Part shown: one piece after another, positions 13,262 through 25,165 of the stretch
How the letters are laid out: the number at the start of each line of letters is the position of its first letter
How positions within the stretch are numbered: the first letter of the stretch is position 1
Source: Carex sylvatica
Lineage: Eukaryota; Streptophyta; Magnoliopsida; Poales; Cyperaceae
DNA length: 64,000 nt
Direction of reading: 5' to 3'
Assembly (NCBI GenBank): GCA_964058845.1
Contig: CAXKVR010000060.1
Location: 124,001 to 188,000, forward strand
Notes under the pieces: model-generated
The model's input: the letters and a program-made list of their open reading frames with translations, nothing else
What the model was told of the DNA's origin: nothing
Database searches by the model: none
Position numbers and translations under genes: made by a program

Positions 13262-13775
13262 TGTAAATGTGTAATTAAGTGTAAATGTGTAAATTGTGTA
13301 AATGTGTAAATATTTAAAATTAGACTAGTAAATGTGTAAAATTAGACTAGTAAATTTGTAAATGTGTAAAATTAGAGTAGTAAATGTGTAAATGTGTAAA
13401 ATTAGACTAGTAAATTTGTAAATGCGTAAAATTAGAGTAGTAAATGTGTAAATGTGTAAAATTAGACTAGTAAATTTGTAAATGTGTAAAATTAGAGTAG
13501 TAAATGTGTAAATGTGTAAAATTAGACTAGTAAATTTGTAAATGTGTAAAATTAGAGTAGTAAATGTGTAAATGTGTAAAATTAGACTAGTAAATTTGTA
13601 AATGTGTAAAATTAGAGTAGTAAATGTGTAAATGTGTAAAATTAGACTAGTAAATTTGTAAATGTGTAAAATTAGACTATTAAATGTGTAAATGTGTAAA
13701 ATTAGACTAGTAAATTTGTAAATGTGTAAAATTAGAGTAGTAAATGTGTAAATGTGTAAATGTGTAAAATTAGTT
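13262..13775. repeat. Minisatellite, 60-bp unit
   Basis: From 13,381 to 13,740 six consecutive 60-bp units are nearly identical. Each is made of two half-units built from TAAATGTGTAAA and ATTAGA(C/G)TAGT words; degenerate units lie on both sides. It sits inside the MULE, between the left TIR and the start of the PMD gene, in presumed 5' untranslated or promoter sequence. Confidence 0.95.
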
Positions 13776-13849
13776 TGTTTATATAATTATGTGTGATGAC
13801 TCTCATCAGTTGCAAAAATATTTGTTTATGAAATTTTATAACAGAGTCA

Positions 13850-16155
13850 ATGGATAATCCGGATTATCCTGAGTTGTTGCAATTAGCACCACAGAACCAC
13901 AGGGCATGGCAAGTTCGTGATATGGTAATTTTTATTATATTTATTAATTATTTGTTTCAAATAAATATTATATGAAGTATTTCAATGATTTATAATGCTT
14001 AATTTTATTTTTGCAGCCTACCTCTTCATTAAAGGTAAATGTACATCAAACAAATATTGCTTACAACAGTCAGATGGACGATGCTCTGAAGAGGTTAGGG
14101 TTGTATCAAATTGCTCGCCTTAATGATTGCAAGATTGATCCGCATTTGATTACGGCTCTGGTTGAGAGGTGGAGGCCAGAGACTAATACATTTCATCTAC
14201 CTGTCGGTGAGGTGACAGTGACGTTGGAAGATGTCGCATGTCTATGGGGCTTACCGATTAAGGGTAATTAATAATCTCATAATAGTTTTTCTGTTAATTT
14301 AATTAACTATTTATAAAAAATAAATTGTTGATTGTATAATTCTTTTAATTTATAGGATACCCGATTTCTGGCATCAGCGATACTGACTGGGACCCATACT
14401 TAGAGTATGATCTAGGAGCTGACCCGGCTAGTTTTTACGATGACCTCCATGAGACAATGCCATATAAATATAGAATTTATCATCCTGGGACACCGGAAGA
14501 ACGATTGTCCGTCTCTGCTTATTCACTTAGACTGAGATGGGTGCGGAGACGATTTAATGAGCAATTACAACAATTGAACGATCCTGAGACAGTTGCACGG
14601 TACACCCGAGGTTTTTGTATGGATTTATTCGGGTCGGTTATGTTTCCAGATTCGAGTGCGGATGGAGTCCCTGCGATGTACTTACAATTCATCACTGATC
14701 TAGAGACTCCACAAGAATACAATTGGGGAGGTGCAGTACTTGCACATCTGTATCGAGAGTTGTCACGCGCTTGCCACGCTGGGGTAGACACAATAGCGGG
14801 TCCGATGTTGTTGTTACAGATTTGGTCATGGACTCGATTTTCTATTGGTCGGCCTATACCCCGGGAAGAGCCACCTCCCTTCGGTGGTGCCGATGAGTAT
14901 GAGAGGAATGCTTTCGGTGCTAAGTGGACCACTCACCATTTGTGGCCAGAAAATCCTCACTTAGGTAAAAAAAAATTATAATTTGAGATAACATTGATAG
15001 ATTTATAATTGTTTTTTAACATTTATATTTTTATTTGTATTTTTTTTGACAGGTGGTACAGCCGCATATAGAGATAGCTTCGATAGACTAGCTGATGAGA
15101 CAGTTAACTGGCGACCATATGTTGATTATTATGATCATTTACCTCGACATGTCCGACGACAAAAGAGGTATTGGATGAGCTGCAGTTACGTGATCCATTT
15201 TTGGATGGTGGAGTTTCAGCATGCAGATAGGGTCATGCGCCAGTTTGGTAAGTACCAAGAGGTCCCGCCTCCTCCTCCTCTACCATGGGATGATATTAGT
15301 TATTTACGAAATACATGGTATCATGATGGCAATTCAACAAGGGATGGTTGTTGGGCGATGACTCTTTCTGAGTTCATCGAAAAACCTCCAGTATTAATTG
15401 GAGAGCGGAGACCATATGATATGTCGAGGCATCATCTGTACATGCATTGGTTCCACGCACGTGGTATGAGATCAGTGTATCTATCAGATAACAATCCGGA
15501 AGCTCTACGACGTCAGGCTCCCCCGCGGACAGGAGATGTTGCTACACTGGCATACGTTCCTCATGGTCATAGGCATTCCCGTGTGGTTCGTACATTACTT
15601 CTTCTTTTTCAATCAAACTAGATTTTTCAATATTAATGTGCAATATATCATACTTCGAAATGTGTTATGTAGATTGCTCGAGAGATACAATGCACTATGC
15701 AGGCAATAGAAATGGTCAAGACTCCGGGACAAGTGGCATATGGCAAGATTATGCTCGAGCATGCTCGTGACATTATGGAGGATATTGATCAGATTCACAT
15801 CTTCCGAGGTATACTCGAGAGTGCTGGGATACCTATTGACTTGGACATGATCAGTTTGGATGATGATTATCCTGATCAGTATTATAATCGCCCTGCAACT
15901 ACAGAGCCTCCCCAGGAGTGGGACAATTTTATGAGAGGCACAGAGTCTGGATCTATATCTCAGTTCATGCTCGATGAATTAATGGGAGGCATTAGTGCAA
16001 TGGGACCATCATCTGCAGAGGCGGGACCATCCAATGCAAATTACGGTCCATCTACTTCAGATCCACCTCTTCCAGCAGGCCGAATAAGGAATCCTACTGA
16101 TCCGTACACTCCCGGGAGTGACGCCCTTAGACCAAGGCGACGACGAAGGCGTTAA
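13850..16155 (+). CDS. Plant mobile domain (PMD, aminotransferase-like) protein of the MULE, 5 exons
   Basis: Proposed exons: 13,850-13,924, 14,017-14,263, 14,356-14,964, 15,053-15,585 and 15,673-16,155, all with GT/AG introns and compatible phases, giving 648 aa. The PMD begins around residue 40 (ALKRLGLYQIARL, then LVERWRPETNTFHLPVGEVT and DVACLWGLPI) and runs through roughly residue 460 (the WMVEFQHADRVMRQFG region). The C-terminus is low-complexity, Ser/Pro-rich, ending in a basic RPRRRRRR run that could be a nuclear signal. PMDs are known from the host proteins MAIN and MAIL1, involved in meristem maintenance and silencing, and from transposons. Its location between MULE TIRs, convergent with the transposase, makes it an element gene. 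Its role in transposition is unknown; an accessory or anti-silencing role is speculation. No broken frames seen. Confidence 0.85.
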
Positions 16156-16668
16156 CATGTTTCGATTGAGTAAGTACATATATTAAGCATGATATATTTT
16201 AATTTTTGTTTGGAATTTATTACATTTTTAACCATGTTTTGATTTTGTTTTTGTTTTTGCAGAGATACATGAAGAAATATAAGGTTAATGTTAGATTGGA
16301 TCTATTATTTTATGTATGCTATATGTAATGTTGAGTGGACTATTATAACTTTAATTGTACTAACTTATGATTATTTTAAATTTTATATATGCTATCGGAC
16401 TATTGTAACTTTAATTGAACTAACTTATTCTTATTTGACTAACTTATGATTATTTGAAATTTTATACATGAGAAATATATTTTTAGAATACAATTAAAAT
16501 CTCAATATAAATTATTCGAACACAATAAAATGTCAATATAAGATACATCTCTAAAGATACAATAAAATGTCAACATAAATTCTTACAATACAATTAAATT
16601 TAGAAATCCATACAACAATATAAACATAAATTTCTCAGTTTTATCGCCGAATGTCTTGCTGCAGTTGA
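16156..16668. other. Intergenic region between convergent MULE genes
   Basis: About 510 bp of AT-rich sequence separating the 3' ends of the PMD and transposase genes. Repeated words such as AACTTATGATTATTTGAAATTTTATA and AATAAAATGTCAA on either strand may supply polyadenylation signals. No ORF of interest. Confidence 0.6.
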
Positions 16669-19282
16669 CTATTGATTATGTTGTCGAGCATTTCGCCTGG
16701 TGGCAGGGGCCTCCATTTTGTCCATAGTCATTATTCTTCGCTTGTGTTTTCTCCTACCCTTATTTACTTTATCCGGATCTGGCCTTATAATGGGTCCATT
16801 ATACAATGGCCAATCCCGTTTATTTCCAAATCCATTAAATCGACCAGACCAAGTGCTTATATAATTTTGTAAACTGTAATATGAACTAACATAGTCGATA
16901 GGATTTAGCCTCCTCGCAAAGCAAACTGCAAGAACATGGTTACATGGGATACCTGTTAATTGAGGTCTCCGACAACTACATATAGGCATTCCTTCTGCAG
17001 GGAAGGTAACGTAGTACTTCATTGGGCCCCGAACACCCTTCAATTAAAAAAATGATTAACTTACTGTCAAATATATTTACATCAAATGTATTACATGAAA
17101 GTAAATAATTAGATTTATCGAATATTTAACTTACTGTCTCGAGAAGTCCATTATTATCAATAACCTCATAGTCGTTATGGCCAGCATACATCGCTCGTAC
17201 CTCATGTTTCCTTGCTTTCTCATTACGACGATGTAAAATCTCGGTAATATTCAACGAAAAATCCAATCCAGTTGCCTCCCATCCAATCGCGGCCTCCCGC
17301 CTATTTACAAACCAGTCGACACACTTATAAAAGGTCTTATCCACAATTGCACACACAGGTAGTTGCCTAGCAATCCTAAATACACTGTTTAGTACTTCAG
17401 AGCCATTACTTGTCATTATACCCCATCGATTGAGGACTCCATCATGCACTTGTGCCCACTTATGCAGAGCCAAAGGCTCTACATCAGAGTTGCGGAGCCG
17501 TTTACCAAATTTCATAATGTAGTCATGTACGGCTGCATCTCTTTGCCTAATCAATTCCATCCCCTCTTCAAATCTCCAGATTTTTTTTTTGGCAACATAT
17601 TTCTTGAATACATTTTTGATCCACTTTTCAGGGTATTTTTTCCAAATATTTTCACCAATATGCTGCGAACACAGTCGGTGGACAGCTTCACCATTTTCCT
17701 CACACCATCCCAGATTAGGAGCCTCAAACACCCCTCGTATACCAAGGTGCTGATCTGAGACAACACATATTTTTCCTGGCCCAACAACATTGATACGCAA
17801 CCAATTCATAAACCAACCCCAATTTTCTATAGACTCTTTTTCACAAATTGCAAATGCAAGTGGCAATAGTTGTTGCTCTGCATCGTAAGCACAAGCCATA
17901 AAAAGTTTACCCTTGTATCTTCCGGATAAGAACCCGGCATCAACACTGATAACGGGCCGAAGATGAGGCCATGCTTCAATGCACGGCCCAAATGCCCATG
18001 CAACCCTGTTGAAAATATTGATATTGAACTTGCTTGATGGTTCATCCTCTAGTAGGTACTGTGTACCTGGATTAGATGCTTTGATAGCACCCAGAAACGA
18101 TGGCAGCATCTCGTAAGACTTCTCCCAGCTCCCAAACAAGTCCGCAATTGCAAGTTCCCTACCTCTCCACAACTTGTTATACGAGGGCACTACTGTTCCA
18201 AATTTAACTTTAACCAGATGCTTGACCATTTTAATGTTTAACTCCAGATCTTCTTGCAAAGCCGGTTTAATAATATCAGCAATTACTCTGGCAGTCATTT
18301 GATGACTATCCAACCTTTGAGCACTTCCAAAGCATGTGTGGACAAACGGGTTGGTGGAAATTGTCCAAGCACCTGTTGGTACTACCTTTGCATACAATTT
18401 CCATTGGCATTTAGAAGATTTACATGCAACTCTATACTTAGTTTTATTGCTGTTTATCACGTCTAACTCTATGTTTTTTTTTAGGTGAAAAGCAGCAAGT
18501 TTTGATTTTAGTTTGGCTTTTGATTCAAACATTTGACCCTCAGCAAATTTTTCATCTGACCTGGGGGGGTTCTCCAGAAATGCACGATCCTTGTATGGCA
18601 TTGGCAATTGATCGTGGAATGATGAACATGGATGCCTATCTCCCCGATTGAGGAATGGGATCGATTTGTGCCAATCATTTAATATTTCTTGGCCATTCAT
18701 TTCAGCCTCCGCTTCGTCCATATCTGCATCCCATGCTTCAGCCGAATCATCATCATCATCAAAAGAACTTGTATCAGTTTCTGTGTCTTGATCTGATTGC
18801 TCACAAGGGTCATCACCGGCCTGAACCGGAGGTGTGTAGGTGGGTACAGGTACACTGCCCGACTCAGGATGAAAGTCGGTCTGAACCGACGGTGTGTTAC
18901 TACCTCCAGGCAAACTATCTGGACACGGGTCATAACCCATTTGGTTTCTACCATGTTGCGCCTCAGCTACCAATTCTATAACCTTAAATCCAGCAACTTG
19001 AGCTGCAGTTTGTTTAATAACATCCCAAGTTTCCTCATTTTGTATCCGAAATAGTGAGAAATGGTATGATCCGGGTTGTGCTGTGTTCATACGTACCCTG
19101 ATTGTCAATTTGACTCGACTTGGAAGCAATTCAAGTCCAACGTATATCTGCCGTCTTATAATAGCAAAACTAGTAGAATCAGATACAGTAAAGGTAAATG
19201 CAGCCCCTATGTCATAACCAACACCTGTTGAAGTGTTTTGGAGGTTACCACCATAATACACATTGACCAATAGCAGTGACAT
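16669..19282 (-). CDS. MuDR/MURA-type transposase of the MULE, 2 exons
   Basis: Exon 1 runs 19,282 to 17,135 (ATG at MSLLL; an upstream in-frame TTG is not a start), and exon 2 runs 17,037 to 16,669, joined in phase 0 over a GT/AG intron, giving 838 aa. Order: N-terminal region resembling the PB1-like start of many MURA proteins; acidic linker with a D/E-rich run; MuDR DNA-binding region (~235-330, with the K-rich, Cys-containing CKSSKCQWKLYA segment); MULE transposase core with Asp ~448 in VISVDAGFLSG and Asp ~510 in VVSDQHLGI; and in exon 2 a SWIM zinc finger (CSC...CNH). I did not assign the third acidic residue confidently. Likely cuts and joins DNA at the element's TIRs in the nucleus. 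No frameshift or internal stop. The 5' side holds a tandem duplication. Confidence 0.92.
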
Positions 19283-19288
19283 TTTGCT

Positions 19289-19620
19289 GAACAAGAATCA
19301 AACACTAAATTAACTCCAAATATTTTTTAATTTTACAACACTAAATATAAACAAATAAGTAAAAAAAAAACTCACAATAATAATGAGAAGACGATGCTGA
19401 GTACAATGGTGATGGCGATCTGTTAATTTGGCAACTTCTCTATTGAATAATGAAAAAAAACAAGAATCAAACACTAAATTAACTCCAAATATTTTTCAAT
19501 TTTACAGCACTAAATATAAACAAATAAATAAAAAAAAACTCACAATAATAATCAGAAGATGATGCTGAGTATAATGGTGGTGGCGATCTGTTAATTTGAC
19601 AACTTTTCTATTGGATTTGA
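19289..19620. repeat. ~170-bp tandem duplication upstream of the MULE transposase
   Basis: Two head-to-tail copies, starting near 19,290 and 19,459, differ at several positions. They lie in the 5' flank of the transposase gene, so promoter or 5' UTR sequence is doubled. Both copies contain AAACACTAAATTAACTCC and GGCGATCTGTTAATTTG. Confidence 0.85.
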
Positions 19621-19836
19621 AAAATACAAAATAATGAAAATAGAGAAACAATAATAGAGGCAGGGAAGAGAAGAACATAGAAGAGAAGAGGAAGAAGAAA
19701 GGGGCTGCTGCGTGGGGGAAATAGGCAAGGTTCCTACACCGATCCACAGGATCGGTGTGGAGAATTGTGGGTCTACACCGGTCCGTAGGATCCGTGTAGG
19801 GGTTCTTGGTGTATTTTCTGTGTGGCTTCTGTGTGG

Positions 19837-20009
19837 CGTGTGGCAGACGGGTAAAAAGGCCTCCACCGATCCGTAGGATCGGTGTAGAGATTTGCGTTTT
19901 GTGCTCCACCGATCCTACGGATCGGTGGAGGCTATTTTTCGAACTTTGGTCTGATCAAGGCTGTTTCCAGTAAAACTTTTTAAACTAATTCTATTTTAAA
20001 AAAAAAATC
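19837..20009 (-). repeat. MULE right terminal inverted repeat
   Basis: Inverted copy of 12,479-12,652, ending AAAAAATC just before the TSD. Contains two palindromic CACCGATCC modules; two more lie just inside, near 19,737 and 19,774, and are more diverged. Confidence 0.9.
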
Positions 20010-20334
20010 TTTGAGGATTGTTATCATGAGAAGAGAGCATCTTCACTTCGGTATCGACCTCAAGCACCCTGTATATAGCAGAGAAGATGCAGTGAGGCAG
20101 TGGGATCTAAATCTGTTGTTATTTTTCTATGAACAGTTACTCTGTTATTTTTTACTTTTCAAATTCAGTCATCGAATTATTTCGAAATGCATGTACAGGA
20201 AAGTTCTGAAAAAAGTTGCTTATAAATTCGTTCCCAAAAAAAATTAAACGTTTGAATTCAAAAAAACAAGAATAACAGAGTTACTGTTCACAAAAAAAAT
20301 GATAGTAGCAGATTTGAATCCTAGCAGTGATATA

Positions 20335-20860
20335 TAGGGTTGTCAAAAAAGCTCGTGGCTTGGCTCTAGCTCGCTCGTTAATAGCTTGCTCGGTAGTGGA
20401 CCGAGCTGTTAACGAGCCAGCTCGGTTCTGGCTCAGGCCAAAATAAACGAGCTGAGCCAAGGGTCAATTCGGACCGGGCTAGCTCGGCTCGTTAAGCTAT
20501 AGTGGATTTAAAGTTTAATCCCGTATAATTTTAAGTCTAATCCCATTTTCAAAGGCGTTTATGCAAAATTGATGTAATTTTAGTCTGGGAAGAAAGGATA
20601 TGAGCTTCAGTTGCTTGAAAATGTGCCTGCTGAACGATTTCTTAATTTTTTTAAATGAGTTTTTTTGTTTTTATATTTTTTAATTTGTATAATAGTAGTT
20701 CAATAAAGTCCAGCGAGCCAGCTTGTCAGCTCGCGAGCTAGCTCGGACTGGCTTGTCACGAGCGAGCCAGGAGTTTTTGGCTCTAGTGACCTAAGTCCAG
20801 CTTGCTCGGTTCAGGCTCGAGCCAAAATAAACGAGCCGAGCCAGCTCGTTTACACCCCTA
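20335..20860. mobile_element. hAT-like non-autonomous element a
   Basis: Starts TAGGGTTGTCAAAAAAGCTCG and ends CGAGCCAGCTCGTTTACACCCCTA-type sequence. Flanking 8-mers GTGATATA (20,327-20,334) and CTGATATA (20,861-20,868) match at 7 of 8 positions. Sub-terminal sequence is dominated by GAGCCAGCTCG words in both orientations. No transposase. Confidence 0.85.
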
Positions 20861-20869
20861 CTGATATAT

Positions 20870-21383
20870 TAGGGGTTTGCTAACGGGTACGGGCCGGGCG
20901 GGTAGGGTATACCCGGGGTCGGGTACGGGTATGGGTCGGGTACGGGTATCACGGGTATACGGGTACCACAGGCTGGGTATCACGGGTATTTTTTTCAAAA
21001 CCCATACCCTACCCGTCTTATACCCGTGCCCATAGTACCCTTGACGGGCAGGGCGGTTCGGGTAGGGTACTCGGTCCAGTTTTTTTTTTTTTTTTTTTCT
21101 GGCGGCAAATTCGAAATTTCAAAAAAATTTGAATTTTTAACGGGTCGAGTTGGGTCGGGTACAGGTACGGGTCGGGCGCCGGGTCGGATCGGGCGGGTAC
21201 GGGCGTAATTCGGACCGGGTTTGCCCGGGTATTGAACCAAATAACCGTACCCTACTCGTTTTATACCTGTACCCGTGTACCCGTTTACCTGACTCATACC
21301 CGGGCTCAGGCATAGGTACCCCGGGTACCGGGCACGGACGGATCGGATACGGGCCGCCCGACCCGGGTTTTTGCAAACCACTA
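20870..21383. mobile_element. hAT-like non-autonomous element b, GC-rich
   Basis: Starts TAGGGGTTTGC and ends GCAAACCACTA, with a perfect 8-bp TSD TGATATAT (20,862-20,869 and 21,384-21,391). The interior is very GC-rich, full of GGGTACGGGT words with a T-tract in the middle, quite unlike the surrounding DNA. Long apparent ORFs on both strands come from this repetition, not from a gene. Confidence 0.88.
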
Positions 21384-21391
21384 TGATATAT

Positions 21392-24300
21392 ACATCTTTC
21401 TTATATATTAATTTTGGATAAAGGGTATTGGGTACTATAAACTACAGTTCTTCTCAACAGTGAGATTTACAACTGGGATCCACTTTTCAGTCAGCCACCC
21501 ATTTTTTATTTTTCTTTTTTCTTTTTTCTCTTCTCCCTCTTTCCGGCTACTGCTATTTTCTTTCTTCCCATCCCATCTCTACAACTTTCCTCCCCTCCTC
21601 TTTTCGCTACCGGAATGTAAACAATCCTTCACCCCCGACATCCAACCCATCTCTCTCATCTCTTCGCATATTTCTTCTCCTGTACACCCAACGACACAAT
21701 CATTCAATCCTCCTACACCGTGCAACAGCATCGTCCACGCTCTCTCTCTAAACCGAAGGTATTGAGGTTTTGTTAATTCAGCAATTGATTGCTTTACTAA
21801 TTTAGCGTTTACGTTTTTTTCCTCACTCTCTCTCTCACTTAAGTCCATTCGAGATTTTGTTGATTTTGCAATTAATTGTTCACCAATTTAGGGTTTAGGT
21901 TTGTCTTATCTTGTCAGAAAAATTGGAATTGGAACCTCTAAAATTAAATTTCAGAGGTGCAATGTCATGATATGATATCAAACCAAAGAATTGGAACCAT
22001 ATGTTTCTTTTTCCTGTTTTGTTTGTCAGAGCAATAAATTCTGATAATAGAAGAAAACAATGGAATTGCCCTGACTTATGGATCTTCTTTCAATCTCATG
22101 AGATATCTCAATCTTTATATGGGGGCAATTTTGGAATTGATGTAACTGGAAGGAGAAATCATATTACTGGTACAAGGATTTTAGAATCATAATACTGGTT
22201 GGTGAAATCATGTAACCTGAACAGGAGTTGTTTAGAATTGATGTAACTGGCCTGCAGACGTCAATGTTTCAAAAAACGAAAAAAGAAAAAAAATCTGATG
22301 CCCAATTTTTAACAATTTTTTTATTATTTATTCAAAATCTAAATTCCAATTGGCCATCAGAGTTGTGCATGTTTCTATAAAGTCAATTTTGTTTAGTTAT
22401 ATTTGCTATATTTAAACATTGGGATGGGCACGGTATAGAAGAAAGAAAAATGAAAACAAAACTTATAGTGATAAATAATCCAATACTAAAAATTATGGGG
22501 TTTAAATTGCAAAACTTTGAATACACAGAGGGAAAGAGAGCTTTATGTTTTTCGTTAGTTTAATTTTCTGTTCTAACTATCCCAAATCAATTGGTTGTTT
22601 TAGTGATTATTGTTTTAATGCCTATTAGGATAGTCAAGGTTTAATTAAGCCTGCATGCATAACAGAAGAGACCATCTTGAAGCTCAAGCAACTCAGGTTC
22701 TTGAAGGATATCGAGATGCCATTTGTTTGAGTGAGCTATTGCGTCTGATCGGCCAGCTGCACTCCGAGAATTTCAACCCAGTGCGCAAATTTATCGAGCA
22801 GTAAGATCTTTTGCATATTCCTCTTTTAACTTTTGCATTTAGACACTAGAAAACTTTAAATTGCATCTAGACTCATGAAATCTTACCAGCTACGGAGTGT
22901 AATGTTTCTTTTGTTTGTACATCCAACATTGATTCTAACCCAAATTTTTAGAGTAAATTCTGAAACTGGTAAGAAGACCAAACCCTTATGTAGTTACTGC
23001 AATTAGACATTAAACATCATTGATATTGAGATACAAAAATATCGATTAGAACTCATTAGAAATTGATTTTAGAACTTAAATTGAGAAAGATCATTTCAGT
23101 TAGGATTGTCCAGTGAAACTTTCATTTTTCCAATTGTTAATGTATAGTAGTGAATTTATGACCCGGGTATATGTTAATCACCTCCACAAACATTTACCCA
23201 AATGATTTACTTCCCAGGAGGCATACTTTTTGGAATTTCTAGACTTGAGAAAGGCTCATTTGAAAATCTTAAACAAATCCTCTCATGTCATTTCATAATT
23301 GACTTATAAATGTACTACACAGATGATGGAGAAGAGCAACTTTAACATAGTAACTGATGAAGAGATTGGAGGTGGCACAGTACTTATTAATCTTCCAATT
23401 AAAGTCAATGAATCAAAGGCTAGTTTGATGAACTTTCTCCATTTTTTACTTTGAGTTTTATTTTAATTTTCTAATTTGTTTGTCTTTTCTGTGATCAAAC
23501 AGCTGGACAAAACTCTATTATTGAAGTATTTCAATTATCATCTTCATGACTCCCCAAGTTTATGATAAGAAATTTAACAATTAATGCAATAAAATTGATT
23601 TTCTTAGTTTTTTTTTTGGATAAAAGTGGAAACTAATCCACGATTTCATTACAAATCAAAATGTAAATTGTTTTGATACCAACCAGCTGGTATGTATTGC
23701 AGAGTGTTGAAAATGAGAAAGGTAGACCTGGTAAATACAAACAGAGAAAAAGGGAATCGATTCCCCTTTAGTCCGGAATTTACTTGAAGTAATTGAGACT
23801 TCTTCTGGGAATTTTGATGAGAAAAAGTATGCCAGAATGGATATTTGGAGGTTGCAGAGATGAATGGGATTGTGTTTGAAAATCCTTCTTGGTGGCTGCC
23901 TCAAGGTTTCCTTAATTAACTATGATCAGGTAATTCAAAATCTTGAAACATCAAATTTGATATTTGTTCTTTTCTTATGGGCAATTCATCGAAATTACCT
24001 TCACACAAATAGAAGGAAAAATAGAAGGAACAGGGACAACATACCCTATTTCAGAATTTAATGATTATAAGAATATGAAAATCATGTGGAAATAACACCC
24101 ATCTATTGCAAATAACACCACTACCAGTCTACCGTATTAAGAAACTTTCTTTTAATCCTTTCTGGCACAGCCCATGTTTAAGAGTGATGTTAGTCTACTT
24201 GACATTTGCTAATAGGTTGCAGTTCAAAGCTGACAGCAATATATTTACTAATCTGATTTGATGATTTGTTATAGTTCATTGTCTCCTCATTTTCACCTAC

Positions 24301-25060
24301 TCACAAAGTTCATTTATTAGAATAGTATGATAGGTGTCGTTCAATTAAAGCTGACTTCAATATATTTGCTAACCTGTTATGGTTCAGTGTCTCCTCACTT
24401 TCACCTTTCTCACAAAGCCCATTTATTAAAAAAGTATAATAGATGAAAAATATCAGGTTCAAACCCTTTAGAAATCACATACACATAATGAATAATGTCT
24501 ACTGTCTTTTCACAAATTTATACCTCTTGCTGATTTAGGATTTAGCTGAACTGTCATGGGATTTTCTCTGAACTGTAATGGCATTTTCTTACTTTTTGAG
24601 CAGTGTAGACACGAGCAAGAGAAAAGAAAAGAGCGACTGAATCATGTTTTGTTGATTGTAAATATTATTTTGATTTGGATCCCAATGTCATAGAAATACT
24701 GTAGGGAATACTTTCGATCTGCGGTACCGAAGTTATGCAAGATTTTATTATTATATTGATATGTTGAATGTTCATGATGCTTTCAGTAGATACAGATGTA
24801 CATCTGAAACAATATGTTTTGTACTGCATTTTTCATATTTCGTGTCTGAAACAAGTTTTGGATACAGATGAAATGATATCATAGTATTATATTTTGTTTT
24901 TCTTATTAATTTGCACTGCATTTTAATATTTTGTGTTATACTCATAATACTTGTCACAATTAATATTGCCGAAGCAACGCGAGCCATTACCTACTTTCTC
25001 CAATTTTTGTTCTCGGAAGACCCAAGTCAAACATGCTTTCGTGGATTTAGTGTGTAATTA
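21392..25060 (+). other. Region of exon-like fragments, no gene established
   Basis: 21,460-21,760 is pyrimidine-rich like a plant 5' UTR and is followed by a possible donor (GAAG|GTATTG, near 21,756). A 49-codon ORF at about 22,653-22,801 reads through HLEAQATQVLEGYRDAICLS and RKFIEQ before TAA, and overlaps a strong donor CA|GTAAGA. Other exon-like pieces: 23,323-23,420 (MMEKSNFNIVTDEEIGGG) after a CACAG acceptor; 23,864-23,930 ending GATCAG|GTAATT; and 24,605-24,680 after GAGCAG. I do not recognise the product, and the pieces do not join in one frame. A degenerate gene is possible. Confidence 0.3.
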
Positions 25061-25165
25061 AAAATGGCACTTGCAGGAAAAAGAATTAAAAAATCCATAT
25101 ATGCCAACCAACCAACCAATTGTATTAATGATTCGTTACATGCATCAATTATTGTCCTTGTAATA

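Larger units (their letters stand above)
12479..20009. mobile_element. Complete Mutator-like element (MULE) carrying PMD and transposase genes
   Basis: A 7,531-bp element. Terminal inverted repeats of about 173 bp (12,479-12,652 and 19,837-20,009) begin GATTTTTT and end AAAAAATC. It is bounded by a perfect 10-bp TSD TTTGAGGATT (12,469-12,478 and 20,010-20,019); TSDs of 9-11 bp are typical of MULEs. Two genes point at each other: a plant mobile domain gene (+, 13,850-16,155) and a MuDR-type transposase (-, 19,282-16,669), with about 510 bp between their 3' ends. Coding frames, splice sites and ends look intact, so the element may be autonomous (inference). Confidence 0.92.

Noticed and set aside
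13262..13775. Regular repeats resembling a CRISPR array
   Set aside because: Plant nuclear DNA, no unique spacers; it is a plain minisatellite.
19502..19909. 135-codon minus-strand ORF
   Set aside because: Lies in the MULE terminal repeat and the tandem-duplicated region; composition follows the repeats.
21026..21386. Long overlapping ORFs on both strands
   Set aside because: They arise from repeated GGGTACGGGT words in a GC-rich hAT-like element; low-complexity translation, no domain.
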